Source: Treponema sp. (GTDB taxonomy: Bacteria > Spirochaetota > Spirochaetia > Treponematales > Treponemataceae). Taken from it: a stretch of 24,294 nt of DNA. Location: the NCBI GenBank assembly GCA_031290005.1, contig JAITOJ010000013.1, positions 1-24,294 on the forward strand, read 5' to 3'. The position numbers were made by a program, and so were the translations under genes. This document shows, one piece after another, positions 14,661 through 22,894 of the stretch. The notes beneath the pieces were generated by a model. The model was not told the DNA's origin and did not search any database. It saw only the letters and a program-made list of their open reading frames with translations. Each line of letters starts with the position of its first letter. The first letter of the stretch is position 1.

Positions 14661-15599
14661 CTAGCGCAGCTTGAGATTCATAATCGCCGCAACGCGATAG
14701 AAATCCAGCACCCGCGCCGGGTCATCAATATGCCGGTTCTGATAAAATAAATCATCGCTGTTGCTCTCCACAAACTTCCGCACAGTATTGAATTGAGTAA
14801 TCAAAGCCACGCTGAATTTGGGAGTGACTGTGAAATTGCACAAAAGCGAAAGTGTCCACCGTGCCAAATTGTCTCCCCAAATATCCCCGTTTTCCGTGCC
14901 GTAGAGGTTCTTGCCCGTTTCAGCCATAAAGCCAACGGTATCCAAGAAAATCGGCATTTGATAGCCCAGCAAGAAGTTGCCATAATAGTTCCAGCCGTTC
15001 CGGTTTTCCCCAGCGTCATTCTCAAAGTACCAGGATTCCCCGGTTTCCGCCCGGCTGTACCCTGCGTAATTAACCTCGTGGTATGTACGGAACACCACGT
15101 GATTCCAGTCGCCGGGGACAATCGCTGCCATGTCGAACTGGAACACCCCGCCGCCCTTGACTTGCCACAAAACTCCGTCAAAGGGTGACGCGTCAATTTC
15201 GACGCCCCCGCTCTTGTTCGCTTTCTCCCTGTTAATACCGATACCGTAGATATCGCCGCCGAACAGGTTGATATTCCAGCCTGTGCCGACGCGCTCCCCC
15301 ACAACCACCTGCAAAAACGCGATGGGCGTCCACACAATTTCGGTCACCTCGTTCAGGGAAATTGGCGAAATCTCCGCTTTCACCGACATACTGACATTGT
15401 TTCCCGCGGTCAGGGGATTTTCTCCCCGAAGAAAAGGAAACACAAAGCCCTGCGTCACCGCGAGCTTGGCTTCCGGAAGGGAAGACACGGTAAAACTCAT
15501 ATCTGTGGAAGACGTGATGCCTTCTTCCTCGGCCCACAACGGAAGGGAAGCGAACGCCAGCCCTGCTGCTAGAAAAAGCACGAATTTTTTTGTTTTCAT
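14661..15599 (-). CDS. Putative outer-membrane beta-barrel protein
   Basis: A 312-residue protein when started at ATG 15599, which gives a standard signal peptide (MKTKKFVLFLAAGLAFASLPLWA, cut before EEEG). The same frame stays open 90 bases further upstream to 15689, but that extension would hide the signal peptide. The mature sequence is rich in Trp, Tyr, Phe, Gly and Asn in alternating strand-like stretches (VVVGERVGTGWNINLFGGD, VVFRTYHEVNYAGYSR, WNYYGNFLLGYQMPIF, WTLSLLCNFTVTPKFSVALITQF). It ends in FYRVAAIMNLKLR, a strand-like terminus typical of barrels. I cannot name the family. It heads a minus-strand run with the PPIase lipoprotein, which could aid its folding. A weak promoter (TTGATT, 17 bases, TACTGT) ends only about 7 bases before the ATG, so the leader may be very short or absent. 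Confidence 0.7.
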   Translation of the reverse strand: MKTKKFVLFLAAGLAFASLPLWAEEEGITSSTDMSFTVSSLPEAKLAVTQGFVFPFLRGENPLTAGNNVSMSVKAEISPISLNEVTEIVWTPIAFLQVVVGERVGTGWNINLFGGDIYGIGINREKANKSGGVEIDASPFDGVLWQVKGGGVFQFDMAAIVPGDWNHVVFRTYHEVNYAGYSRAETGESWYFENDAGENRNGWNYYGNFLLGYQMPIFLDTVGFMAETGKNLYGTENGDIWGDNLARWTLSLLCNFTVTPKFSVALITQFNTVRKFVESNSDDLFYQNRHIDDPARVLDFYRVAAIMNLKLR

Positions 15600-15712
15600 G
15601 CCAATGACAGTATCATTCCCGCAGAATTTAATCAAGAGTTTGACTCTCTCCGGTCTTTCACAAAAATAAAAAATCTGATAGACTTGCATAAATCTTAATC
15701 TGGGAGCATAGT

Positions 15713-16327
15713 ATGAAAAATATTAAGATGCAAAGGACTGTCTTGGCGATTGACGATGTGATGATGAATCTCAGTGCGTACAAAACAATTTTGCAGGATT
15801 ACTATACTGTGTGTACAGCACAGTCCGACAAAGACGCGCTGGCTATTCTTGATAAAACCCAGGTAGATATTATTTTGTTGGATATTGAAATGCCTGAAAT
15901 GTTGGGTATTGAGCTTTTCGGCATCCTTCAGAAAAATCCGGTGTGGCACAACATACCGGTCATCTTTATAACCGGCAGCGCGAGCCCGGATGCGGTAAGG
16001 CAGGCGGCCCTGATGGGAGCAAAAGAGTATCTGGTGAAACCAATCGCGGCAAATTTGTTGCTGGATAAAACAGAGAACGTGTTTCTTTCCTTAAAAGTCG
16101 ACCCGGCAGTAGTGTTTCTGATTGAAAAACTGTATCAACTGGAAAAGGCCTGTAAAATATATGACCGTCCTGCCATTGAATCTGTGCTCCAGTCAATTGC
16201 GGCAGACCAGTATGTGTCTACCCTAACCATTGTCCTGCAAAGAGTAAACTATATGATTCGCAATAATGATTATCCCCAGGCGGCAAAAAAAGCCCGGGAA
16301 CTTGCGGAATTTTTGAGACAGGATTAA
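15713..16327 (+). CDS. Response regulator: receiver plus C-terminal helical module (paralogue 1)
   Basis: A 204-residue cytosolic two-component response regulator. The receiver domain covers 7-125: acidic pair D14-D15 in LAIDDVMMN, phospho-acceptor D57 in IILLDIEMPEM, T87 in FITGSAS and K109 in YLVKPI. No DNA-binding or enzymatic output follows. Instead residues 128-202 form a helical module (VDPAVVFLIEKLYQLEKAC to NDYPQAAKKARELAEFL) also found in the second regulator and at the C-terminus of the kinase. By hand alignment the two regulators are about 60% identical over 204 positions without gaps. GGGAG at 15702-15706 precedes the ATG. The kinase gene starts 33 bases after its stop. Output is probably by protein-protein contact. 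Confidence 0.9.
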   Translation: MKNIKMQRTVLAIDDVMMNLSAYKTILQDYYTVCTAQSDKDALAILDKTQVDIILLDIEMPEMLGIELFGILQKNPVWHNIPVIFITGSASPDAVRQAALMGAKEYLVKPIAANLLLDKTENVFLSLKVDPAVVFLIEKLYQLEKACKIYDRPAIESVLQSIAADQYVSTLTIVLQRVNYMIRNNDYPQAAKKARELAEFLRQD

Positions 16328-16359
16328 GAATTGAATTCTTGCGCAGAAGGAGCGTTGGA

Positions 16360-19300
16360 ATGAAAAAAATTGGCTGGACGGTGCTGTCTGCTATTGCCCT
16401 TATTGCCCTCTTTTTTCTGGCTTCCTGCGGCGTCCGTGCAAACCGCACGGTCAGCCCCCTGTTTGTTGATTTCTGCTCCCTTCCGGTCTATATTACCGAA
16501 GGGTTCGATATCCGCGATACCGCCCGGCCGCTGGATTTTTCATCCGGCGAATGGAAGACTACTTTTATCCCCCAGGAACCGAACCGGGTGGTGGTAAAGG
16601 ATTTGGCCTTCAACGATACCCCCCGGAGAACCTTCCTTTCCCCGTTTGGGGAGCGCGACCGGGAATATACCTTTGTCATCCCCTTCACCATGTCCGTTAC
16701 GGCAATGGAATACCTCAGATGGAACAGCGTTTCGCTGCCGGGAATATACCTGGCCGGAATCGGAGACAACTGGGAAATTTTCTTAAACGGAAATATGGTG
16801 CAATCCGAAATGCATCTGAATGAGAACAGACAGATTCAGTCCCACCGGAGTTACCGGTATGTATCCTTCCCGGTGACCAAGTCCCTGTTTATTGCGGGCC
16901 AGAATTATCTGGTTTTCAGGATTATCGGCGCTCCAAACTCCGCCAGCACCGGATTTTTCTATTCCGCCTCCTATTACCTTGACGAATACCGGAATATTAC
17001 CAGAAACCAGGATGAAACCCTGGCTATTTTTCTCTGTAGTCTCTACCTGGTGGTGGGGGCCTACTATTTTCTCATATTTCTCTCCCGACGGCAGGACCGG
17101 CAGCATCTGTACTATGGCCTGTTTGCAATACTGGAGGGGATTTATTGTTTTGCCCGGACGAATGCGGTATACATCTCTTGTGCCAATACGGATATCCTGT
17201 ACCGTATTGAATACTGCTCCATCTATCTGCTGGTCCCGCTGGCGAGCGCCTTTTTTGGATACCTGAATTACCGAAAAATGCTTTTGTCCACCCGAATTAT
17301 ACTGTGCGCTAATTTGGGGGCCGCCCTTTTCACGCTGTTGTTTCCCCTTCTTTTTATTGACGATATGCTCCGGCTGTGGCAGGTCATCATTATCCTGGAA
17401 ACCAGCTACATTTTGGGATATGAAATACTATTTTTCTTTGTCAAAAACGGCCGCGCTCTCTGGAAAACAGGCAAAAAGGGTTATTCCCTGGCGCGGGTAT
17501 ACTGGAACGAACTTTCTACCACGGTACTGGGAAACCTTCTGATAGGCATTATTTTGCTGTCCATTACCATCGTTCTGGAGACCCTTGATTCCCTCCTCTT
17601 CCATTCGGGCCTGCCCCTCTCCCGGTATGGATTCTTTGTGTTCATCCTGGGGGGCGGCTTTATTTTGACCCGGAACTATGGAGACCTGTATAATCAGGTA
17701 CAAAACGCCAACGTTATTTTGGAAACCACGGTTCGGGAACGAACCGCCGAATTGGAAAATCAAACCAAACTGGCTCTGGCGGCAAACCAGGCCAAGAGCG
17801 TCTTCCTGGCAACCATGAGCCACGAAATTCGCACTCCCATGAATGCCATTATCGGCATGAGTGAATTGACGCTGCAAAAAAAACTGGGCCGCACTATCCG
17901 GGACTATGTTTCCGCCATCCACCAGGCGGGACAAAACCTCATGGCTATTATCAATGATATTCTGGATTTTTCAAAAATTGAATCCGGCAAACTGGAAATT
18001 ACCGCTTCCGAATATCAGTTCACTTCGCTTTTGAACGATTGTATCAGCATTATCCGGATGCGCCTTGGCGAAAAACCGGTTCTCTTTATCGCCAACATCG
18101 ACAGCGCGCTGCCAGACCGGTATATCGGCGATGAAGTGCGGGTGCGGCAAATACTTATCAACCTGTTGAGCAACGCGGTGAAGTATACCCAGGAGGGGTA
18201 CATCGCCCTGACGGTTTCAGGCGCGGCGTCACCGGAGGAGAAAGGCAAATTTATTCTGACCTTTACGGTTGCCGATACGGGCATCGGTATTAAAGAAGAA
18301 GATATAGGCAAGTTGTTCAGCGAGTTCGCCCGGCTCAATATTTCCACCAACCAGAGAACCGAAGGTACGGGATTGGGGCTTGCCATCAGCCAGAATCTGT
18401 GCCGGCTCATGGGCGGGCAGATAACTGCCTCAAGCCGCTACGGTGAAGGCAGTGTTTTTACCGCGGAGATTCCACAAATACTGGCGTTTCATTCCTCGAC
18501 TGTTGCGGTGGTAGAAAATTCAGAAAAAAAACCGGTAGTGCTGTATGAAAATCGGGCCTTATATGCGGAATCTCTTATCTATACCCTTAATTCGCTTACC
18601 GTTCCGGTTACCGTGGCGGAAACGCCGGAAGCGTTGCGCCGGGAACTGGAATCAAACAAATATGCCTATGCCTTTATTGCTTCCGGCTCCGCCGGAGACG
18701 AGGCGGCGGCGCTGATAAAAACAAAGAAGCTTTCCACTATTCCGGTACTGCTGACCGGACTGATAGAGTTGCATACCGCTGCTCATAGCCACTTTACCAT
18801 TGCCATGCCGGCATATTCCGTATCCATAGCCAATGTGCTTAACGGCGTGATACGCTCCGAGTCGCGGGACAAAGCGGCAATCCGTTTTACCGCGCCCGAC
18901 GCGCGGCTCCTGATTGTGGACGATATGGAAATTAATCTGGATGTTGCCAAGGGCTTGCTGTCTGTGTATCAAACCAAAATCGACACCTGTATCAGCGGGA
19001 AAGAGGCCGTCAATCTGGTAAAAACCGCTCCTTATGACATTGTGTTTATGGACCACATGATGCCCGAGATGGACGGCATTGAGGCCGCCGCCGCAATCCG
19101 CGCTCTTGACCGGAACTATGCGCAAGATATGCCCATAGTCGCCCTCACCGCCAATGCCGTGGCGGGTATGAAAGAACTGTTTTTGGAAAACGGCTTTACT
19201 GATTATCTCGCCAAACCCATAGAAATCTTCAAGCTCAACACGATTATGGAGCGATGGATACCAAAGTCAAAACAGCAGCGGGAAAAAGCGCTGAAAAAAC

Positions 19301-19971
19301 CGGGCAAACAATCACACCCTGACGATGCTAGTGAAACTGTGCAAAAACAACTGGCCGGCGTGAACGGCATGAATGTTGCGGATGCCCTCTTCCATGTGGG
19401 CGGCAGCGTACAAAATCTGCGCGGCGTTCTCAAACAGTTCTGCGGGACCTTTGAAAGCTATACCGGCGACATCATGGCCAGCCTGGAACGACAGGATTGG
19501 GAGGATTATGCCATCCGGCTTCATGCGGTAAAAGGCGTGTGCGCCACCATAGGGATGGCTGATTTGTCCGAACGGGCAAAGGAACTTGAATTTGCCGCCA
19601 AAAACGGAGATATAACCAAATGCGAACAGGAAACGCTGCCCGTCTGCGCGGCATTGGAGGCGTTTCGTGTATCCCTGCTCAAAACCCCTTTTATGAATGA
19701 CCCGGGGGAAGAAATCCCCCTGAGAGACGTCAGCCCGGAATTTATAGTGGGAAAATTGCGGGCCATGGAAACAGCCTGTTTTAATTTCGTGAGCAATGAG
19801 GTGGACAAGCTGACCGCCGAGCTTTCAGGGGTTTCCCTTCCCGGTTCCGGCGGTGAAGAATGGAGACAGGCTTTTTCAAAAATAAAAAATGTGATAGAAT
19901 CCTATGAGTATGAAGCGGCGGCTGAGGAAATCCATGAGTTTCTGACAAATTTTCCGGGAGGAGCGTCATGA
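16360..19971 (+). CDS. 7TMR-DISM hybrid histidine kinase with pseudo-receiver, receiver and HPt domains
   Basis: A 1203-residue membrane sensor kinase. ATG 16360 is chosen for AGAAGGAG at 16345-16352; the in-frame TTG 21 bases upstream overlaps nothing useful. Layout: signal with lipobox LASC (C23); extracytoplasmic domain about 30-215 (7TMR-DISMED2-like); seven membrane segments about 220-440; coiled coil 445-475; HisKA with H488 in SHEIRTPMNAIIG; HATPase with the N box (INLLSNAVKYT), ADTGIGI and GTGLGLAIS; a receiver-like region 713-838 without the acceptor Asp; a true receiver 845-968 with D898 in MDHMMPEMDG and K952; HPt 1000-1110 with H1055 in LHAVKG; and a C-terminal helical module about 1125-1200. 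A full internal phosphorelay H488-D898-H1055 is present, ready to pass phosphate to the neighbouring regulators. Its stop overlaps the next start by 4 bases. The ligand is unknown. Confidence 0.93.
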   Translation: MKKIGWTVLSAIALIALFFLASCGVRANRTVSPLFVDFCSLPVYITEGFDIRDTARPLDFSSGEWKTTFIPQEPNRVVVKDLAFNDTPRRTFLSPFGERDREYTFVIPFTMSVTAMEYLRWNSVSLPGIYLAGIGDNWEIFLNGNMVQSEMHLNENRQIQSHRSYRYVSFPVTKSLFIAGQNYLVFRIIGAPNSASTGFFYSASYYLDEYRNITRNQDETLAIFLCSLYLVVGAYYFLIFLSRRQDRQHLYYGLFAILEGIYCFARTNAVYISCANTDILYRIEYCSIYLLVPLASAFFGYLNYRKMLLSTRIILCANLGAALFTLLFPLLFIDDMLRLWQVIIILETSYILGYEILFFFVKNGRALWKTGKKGYSLARVYWNELSTTVLGNLLIGIILLSITIVLETLDSLLFHSGLPLSRYGFFVFILGGGFILTRNYGDLYNQVQNANVILETTVRERTAELENQTKLALAANQAKSVFLATMSHEIRTPMNAIIGMSELTLQKKLGRTIRDYVSAIHQAGQNLMAIINDILDFSKIESGKLEITASEYQFTSLLNDCISIIRMRLGEKPVLFIANIDSALPDRYIGDEVRVRQILINLLSNAVKYTQEGYIALTVSGAASPEEKGKFILTFTVADTGIGIKEEDIGKLFSEFARLNISTNQRTEGTGLGLAISQNLCRLMGGQITASSRYGEGSVFTAEIPQILAFHSSTVAVVENSEKKPVVLYENRALYAESLIYTLNSLTVPVTVAETPEALRRELESNKYAYAFIASGSAGDEAAALIKTKKLSTIPVLLTGLIELHTAAHSHFTIAMPAYSVSIANVLNGVIRSESRDKAAIRFTAPDARLLIVDDMEINLDVAKGLLSVYQTKIDTCISGKEAVNLVKTAPYDIVFMDHMMPEMDGIEAAAAIRALDRNYAQDMPIVALTANAVAGMKELFLENGFTDYLAKPIEIFKLNTIMERWIPKSKQQREKALKKPGKQSHPDDASETVQKQLAGVNGMNVADALFHVGGSVQNLRGVLKQFCGTFESYTGDIMASLERQDWEDYAIRLHAVKGVCATIGMADLSERAKELEFAAKNGDITKCEQETLPVCAALEAFRVSLLKTPFMNDPGEEIPLRDVSPEFIVGKLRAMETACFNFVSNEVDKLTAELSGVSLPGSGGEEWRQAFSKIKNVIESYEYEAAAEEIHEFLTNFPGGAS

Positions 19972-20588
19972 AAAACATAAAACTGCGTAAAACAATTCTG
20001 GCAGTTGATGATATGCTGGTAAATCTTACCACCCTCAAGGCAATCTTGCAGGATTATTATACCGTGTGTCTTGCCAAATCCGGTAAAGATGCCCTGCGAA
20101 TTCTGGAGCGCACTCAAGTCGATGTCATTCTGCTGGATATTGAAATGCCTGAAATGTCGGGCATTGAGCTTTTTATCAAGTTGCAGGAAAATCCGATGTT
20201 GCGAAGCATACCGGTCATCTTTGTAACCACCAGCGCCTCCCCGGAGATAGTGAGGCAGGTTGTCGCTCTGGGGCCAAAAGATTATGTCGTGAAACCAATT
20301 GACGTGGATATATTGCTGGATAAAATTGAAAAGGCGCTTCTTTCCATAAAAGTGGATCCGGCGGTTGTGTTCTTGTCGAACATACTTTTTCAACTGGGAA
20401 AAGCCTGTGAGCAGCTTGACATTGCCAATATTAACATCTTAATGCAACATATTGTGGCGGAGCAATATATTCCCACAGTCACTATTATTTTGCAAAGAAT
20501 ACTTGTCTTCATTAACAACCACGACTATCCGCCGGCAGCCCATAAAATCCGTGAACTTTTGGAGTTCTTAAACAAATCTGATGACTAG
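19968..20588 (+). CDS. Response regulator: receiver plus C-terminal helical module (paralogue 2)
   Basis: A 206-residue paralogue of the regulator upstream of the kinase (about 60% identical, same length, no gaps by hand). Receiver residues D14-D15, D57 in VILLDIEMPEM, T87 and K109 in YVVKPI are all present, so it should be phosphorylatable, presumably by H1055 of the kinase HPt domain. Residues 128-201 repeat the shared helical module (VDPAVVFLSNILFQLGKAC to HDYPPAAHKIRELLEFL). There is no DNA-binding domain. Its ATG overlaps the kinase stop (ATGA at 19968-19971), with GGGAGGAG just upstream, so it is translationally coupled. Its TAG stop shares the palindrome CTAG with the stop of the convergent HAD gene. 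Confidence 0.92.
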   Translation: MKNIKLRKTILAVDDMLVNLTTLKAILQDYYTVCLAKSGKDALRILERTQVDVILLDIEMPEMSGIELFIKLQENPMLRSIPVIFVTTSASPEIVRQVVALGPKDYVVKPIDVDILLDKIEKALLSIKVDPAVVFLSNILFQLGKACEQLDIANINILMQHIVAEQYIPTVTIILQRILVFINNHDYPPAAHKIRELLEFLNKSDD

Positions 20589-21235
20589 TTTCCCCACCAC
20601 AGTATTTCCCAGCCCCGCCTTTTTGCCTCCCGTGCCAAAAACCGGTCTGGGTTGACCGCCACCGGCTGGCCGCAGAATTTCAGGGTAGACAAATCCGTGT
20701 ATGAATCTGAATAAAAACGAACATTGGCGGGCAGTATGCCGCGCGCGGTAACCCACGCTTCAACTGCTTCTTTTTTATTTTGTCCGAACAAGACCTTGCC
20801 CTGAATGCGGCCAGTCGTTTTGCCGTCCGCAAATTCCAGATGGCTTGCCAGAGATTCGCCGAGGCCCAAAAATCGTTCCAGGGGTTGTACCAGGGAGTAA
20901 AAAGAGGAGGTCGCCAAAAGCGCTGGTTCGCCCTGGTTATGTATATCCCGGATGAGCGCCAGTCCTTCCGCATATACATTGTCTTTGAGTTTTCGCTCAA
21001 AGCAGGATTGAGCCAGCCGGTCAATAGCGCTTCGTTCTATTCCCGCCAGATGCGCCACCGCTTGCTCGATAAAATCATGGTTGGCCCTGCCCAGTTTGTA
21101 CCGAAGCCATTCAAAGGGAAGCTGCTTGAACTGCCGGAACGAAAACACCCCTTCCCTCAGGCCTTCAGACAAAAAATAGTGGGCCGTAGATTTGCGTATC
21201 AGGGTATAATCAACATCAAACAGATGGACTGTCAT
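20585..21235 (-). CDS. HAD-IB family phosphatase (SerB-like)
   Basis: A 216-residue cytosolic hydrolase of the haloacid dehalogenase superfamily, subclass IB. Motif I is FDVDYTL with nucleophile D7 and acid D9; motif II is LLATSS with S110; K154 in GQNKKEAV is motif III; motif IV is YSDSYTD with D177 and D181. The helical cap lies between motifs I and II (about 15-90). HAD-IB members include phosphoserine phosphatase and phosphatidylglycerophosphate-type enzymes. The position directly after a PlsC acyltransferase (ATGA overlap at 21232-21235) and a lipid kinase suggests a lipid-phosphate substrate. Such phosphatase-acyltransferase neighbours are common, but the substrate here is inference. 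PlsC-linked members are often annotated as HAD-IB or SerB-like. Confidence 0.85.
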   Translation of the reverse strand: MTVHLFDVDYTLIRKSTAHYFLSEGLREGVFSFRQFKQLPFEWLRYKLGRANHDFIEQAVAHLAGIERSAIDRLAQSCFERKLKDNVYAEGLALIRDIHNQGEPALLATSSFYSLVQPLERFLGLGESLASHLEFADGKTTGRIQGKVLFGQNKKEAVEAWVTARGILPANVRFYSDSYTDLSTLKFCGQPVAVNPDRFLAREAKRRGWEILWWGN

Positions 21236-21924
21236 AGAAATTCGAGGTATTTATTTTTTTGCCCAGCCAGTCCGGCATATACGCCCCGCTTGTCTTCGGG
21301 CAGCAGGGCGGCCATTTGGCCCATCAATTCTTCAAGCAACTGCTCCCGGGTGATTTTATCCACCGGGCCGTCGCACTTAAACCGGAAGGGGCGGCCCACC
21401 CTCAGATGGAAGGGAGTACGCTTAAAATGCTTCATATTTTGCCAGATTTTCTCCCCGCCAAAATGAACGACCGGCAGTATAGGCACACCGGCGGACAGAG
21501 CCAACTGCACTATGCCGGCTTTGCCCCGGCCCAAAACACCGTTCCCGCTCCGTGTCCCCTCCGGGGCCACAATCATAAAAAAGCCCCGCTCTATCATCTC
21601 TCTGGCTTTTTCAAAAGCCTCAAGATATGCCCCGCGCCGGTTAATGGGAATGGCTTGGTAGGTGTCAAACAAAAAAGCCATAATGGGATTTTTCCACGTG
21701 GTGTCTTTGGCCAAGCCTGAAACTAACAAAGGATAGCCTTGGGTCACCAGAACGGGCATTTCAAGAAAATTAATGTGATTGATCGCCAGAATCATGGGCT
21801 GTACGCTTTTGCCATCCGCCGCAACGGACAACAAGGTTTTTCTGAATTCCTCCGCGTCAATCTTGCAAAGAGTATTCAAAAGCCCTTTCAAAACAGAAGT
21901 GACCACCACACGGCGAATATCCAT
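21232..21924 (-). CDS. PlsC-type 1-acyl-glycerol-3-phosphate acyltransferase, H-x4-E variant
   Basis: A 230-residue acyltransferase of the LPLAT family, expected on the inner face of the membrane, moving a fatty acid to lysophosphatidate or a similar acceptor. Motif I is AINHINFLEMP (47-57), with H50 and E55 four residues later, where most members have H-x4-D. The glycerophosphate-binding block AIPINRRGAYLEAF is at 91-104, the EGT block VAPEGTRSGNG at 119-129 (E122-G-T-R), and GVPILPVVHFGG follows. The GAA codon for E55 is clear in the DNA. Start ATG 21924 is 7 bases after the lipid-kinase stop. The gene overlaps the following HAD gene by 4 bases. Confidence 0.88.
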   Translation of the reverse strand: MDIRRVVVTSVLKGLLNTLCKIDAEEFRKTLLSVAADGKSVQPMILAINHINFLEMPVLVTQGYPLLVSGLAKDTTWKNPIMAFLFDTYQAIPINRRGAYLEAFEKAREMIERGFFMIVAPEGTRSGNGVLGRGKAGIVQLALSAGVPILPVVHFGGEKIWQNMKHFKRTPFHLRVGRPFRFKCDGPVDKITREQLLEELMGQMAALLPEDKRGVYAGLAGQKNKYLEFL

Positions 21925-21931
21925 AGAGACC

Positions 21932-22861
21932 TCACGGGTTAATAAGCCGCAGCACCTGGGGATGACAGGTTATATCCAATTCCTTGCCATCCTCGCAAAC
22001 CGTTTCACCATCACAATGGGCGGCCATTCCGCCCTTCAGAGCCTTAATGTGAAAATGTACGGCCCTGCTCATAACGGTTTCCTCGAATTCTTCCTGTTGA
22101 CCTTTGGGATACTTGAGCACAATCTGAAGAAGTCGATGCCGGGTGGCGGTTTGTTTGATGATACAAATATCAAAGGTCCCATCATTCAGGACCGCGTGGG
22201 GGGCCATAATAAAAGTGCCGCCCATACGGCGCCCGTTCATCACCGATACAATCAGCGAAGGCAGGGTAATGGTCTTATCATCGTACTGAATTTCCAGAAG
22301 CGGCGCAGGCTCAAAACGGGCCAGCGTTATGATCGCTCCAAAGACATAGGACAGGCCGCTTCTGATCTTCATTTTGGCAGCCTCAAAGCCCACCTTGGTG
22401 TCAAACCCCATACCAACGCCGTTCACAAAATACCGCCCTTCGGGAAAAGAGCCGCCTGTAACAAAACCGGCGTCCAGGGGCACCTGCTTCCGTTCCAGAA
22501 GCATATTCAGGGCCCGCTCCAAATCCTCCCCCACCTGGGCGTTAAACGAAAAGTCATTGCCCCGGCCTATGGGCAGAATGCCGAACAGGGGCGCAAACGG
22601 CAGAGGCGTCTCCCGTGCCAAAAGCCCGTTCACCACCTCGTTACAGGTGCCGTCCCCTCCGGCGGCAACCACAGCGGTGTTTTCATCAATGGCATACCGC
22701 CGGACAATATCCTCCGCGTCCCGGGGACCCTTGGTCAAAATGATTTCGTAATTCTGATGATGGTCTTTCAAAAACCGCTCAATCCGAGGATATTCCTGTA
22801 TGGCCTTGCCCTTTCCCGCGATGGGGTTAAAGATGACCAGTATTTTACCAGTATCAGGCAT
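21932..22861 (-). CDS. Diacylglycerol kinase-type lipid kinase (DagK/YegS family)
   Basis: A 309-residue cytosolic or peripheral-membrane lipid kinase. Start ATG 22861 is chosen: AGAAGGAG lies upstream with an 11-base spacing, whereas the in-frame GTG 12 bases earlier overlaps that ribosome site. Residues 5-17 (GKILVIFNPIAGKGK) form the nucleotide-binding N-terminus, GGDGT at 68-72 the catalytic motif with NEVVNG after it, and LPIGRGNDFSFN (96-107) the second family block. GSFPEGRYFVNGVGMGFD and GTFDICIIKQ are further family segments. It should phosphorylate diacylglycerol or a related lipid to give phosphatidate-type products. The neighbouring PlsC and HAD genes make a lipid role likely. Confidence 0.92.
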   Translation of the reverse strand: MPDTGKILVIFNPIAGKGKAIQEYPRIERFLKDHHQNYEIILTKGPRDAEDIVRRYAIDENTAVVAAGGDGTCNEVVNGLLARETPLPFAPLFGILPIGRGNDFSFNAQVGEDLERALNMLLERKQVPLDAGFVTGGSFPEGRYFVNGVGMGFDTKVGFEAAKMKIRSGLSYVFGAIITLARFEPAPLLEIQYDDKTITLPSLIVSVMNGRRMGGTFIMAPHAVLNDGTFDICIIKQTATRHRLLQIVLKYPKGQQEEFEETVMSRAVHFHIKALKGGMAAHCDGETVCEDGKELDITCHPQVLRLINP

Positions 22862-22894
22862 TTTTCTTTTCACTCCTTCTAAAAACAGTATGTA

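Noticed and set aside
15640..15668. Promoter for the first response regulator
   Set aside because: TTGACT at 15640 is a fair -35 but no acceptable -10 lies 16-18 bases downstream.
16339..16359. TTG start for the hybrid kinase
   Set aside because: The ribosome site AGAAGGAG lies downstream of it and fits ATG 16360.
21779..22882. 367-residue plus-strand open frame opposite the lipid kinase gene
   Set aside because: It is a shadow of the DagK-type gene, whose GGDGT motif and family blocks are intact on the other strand.
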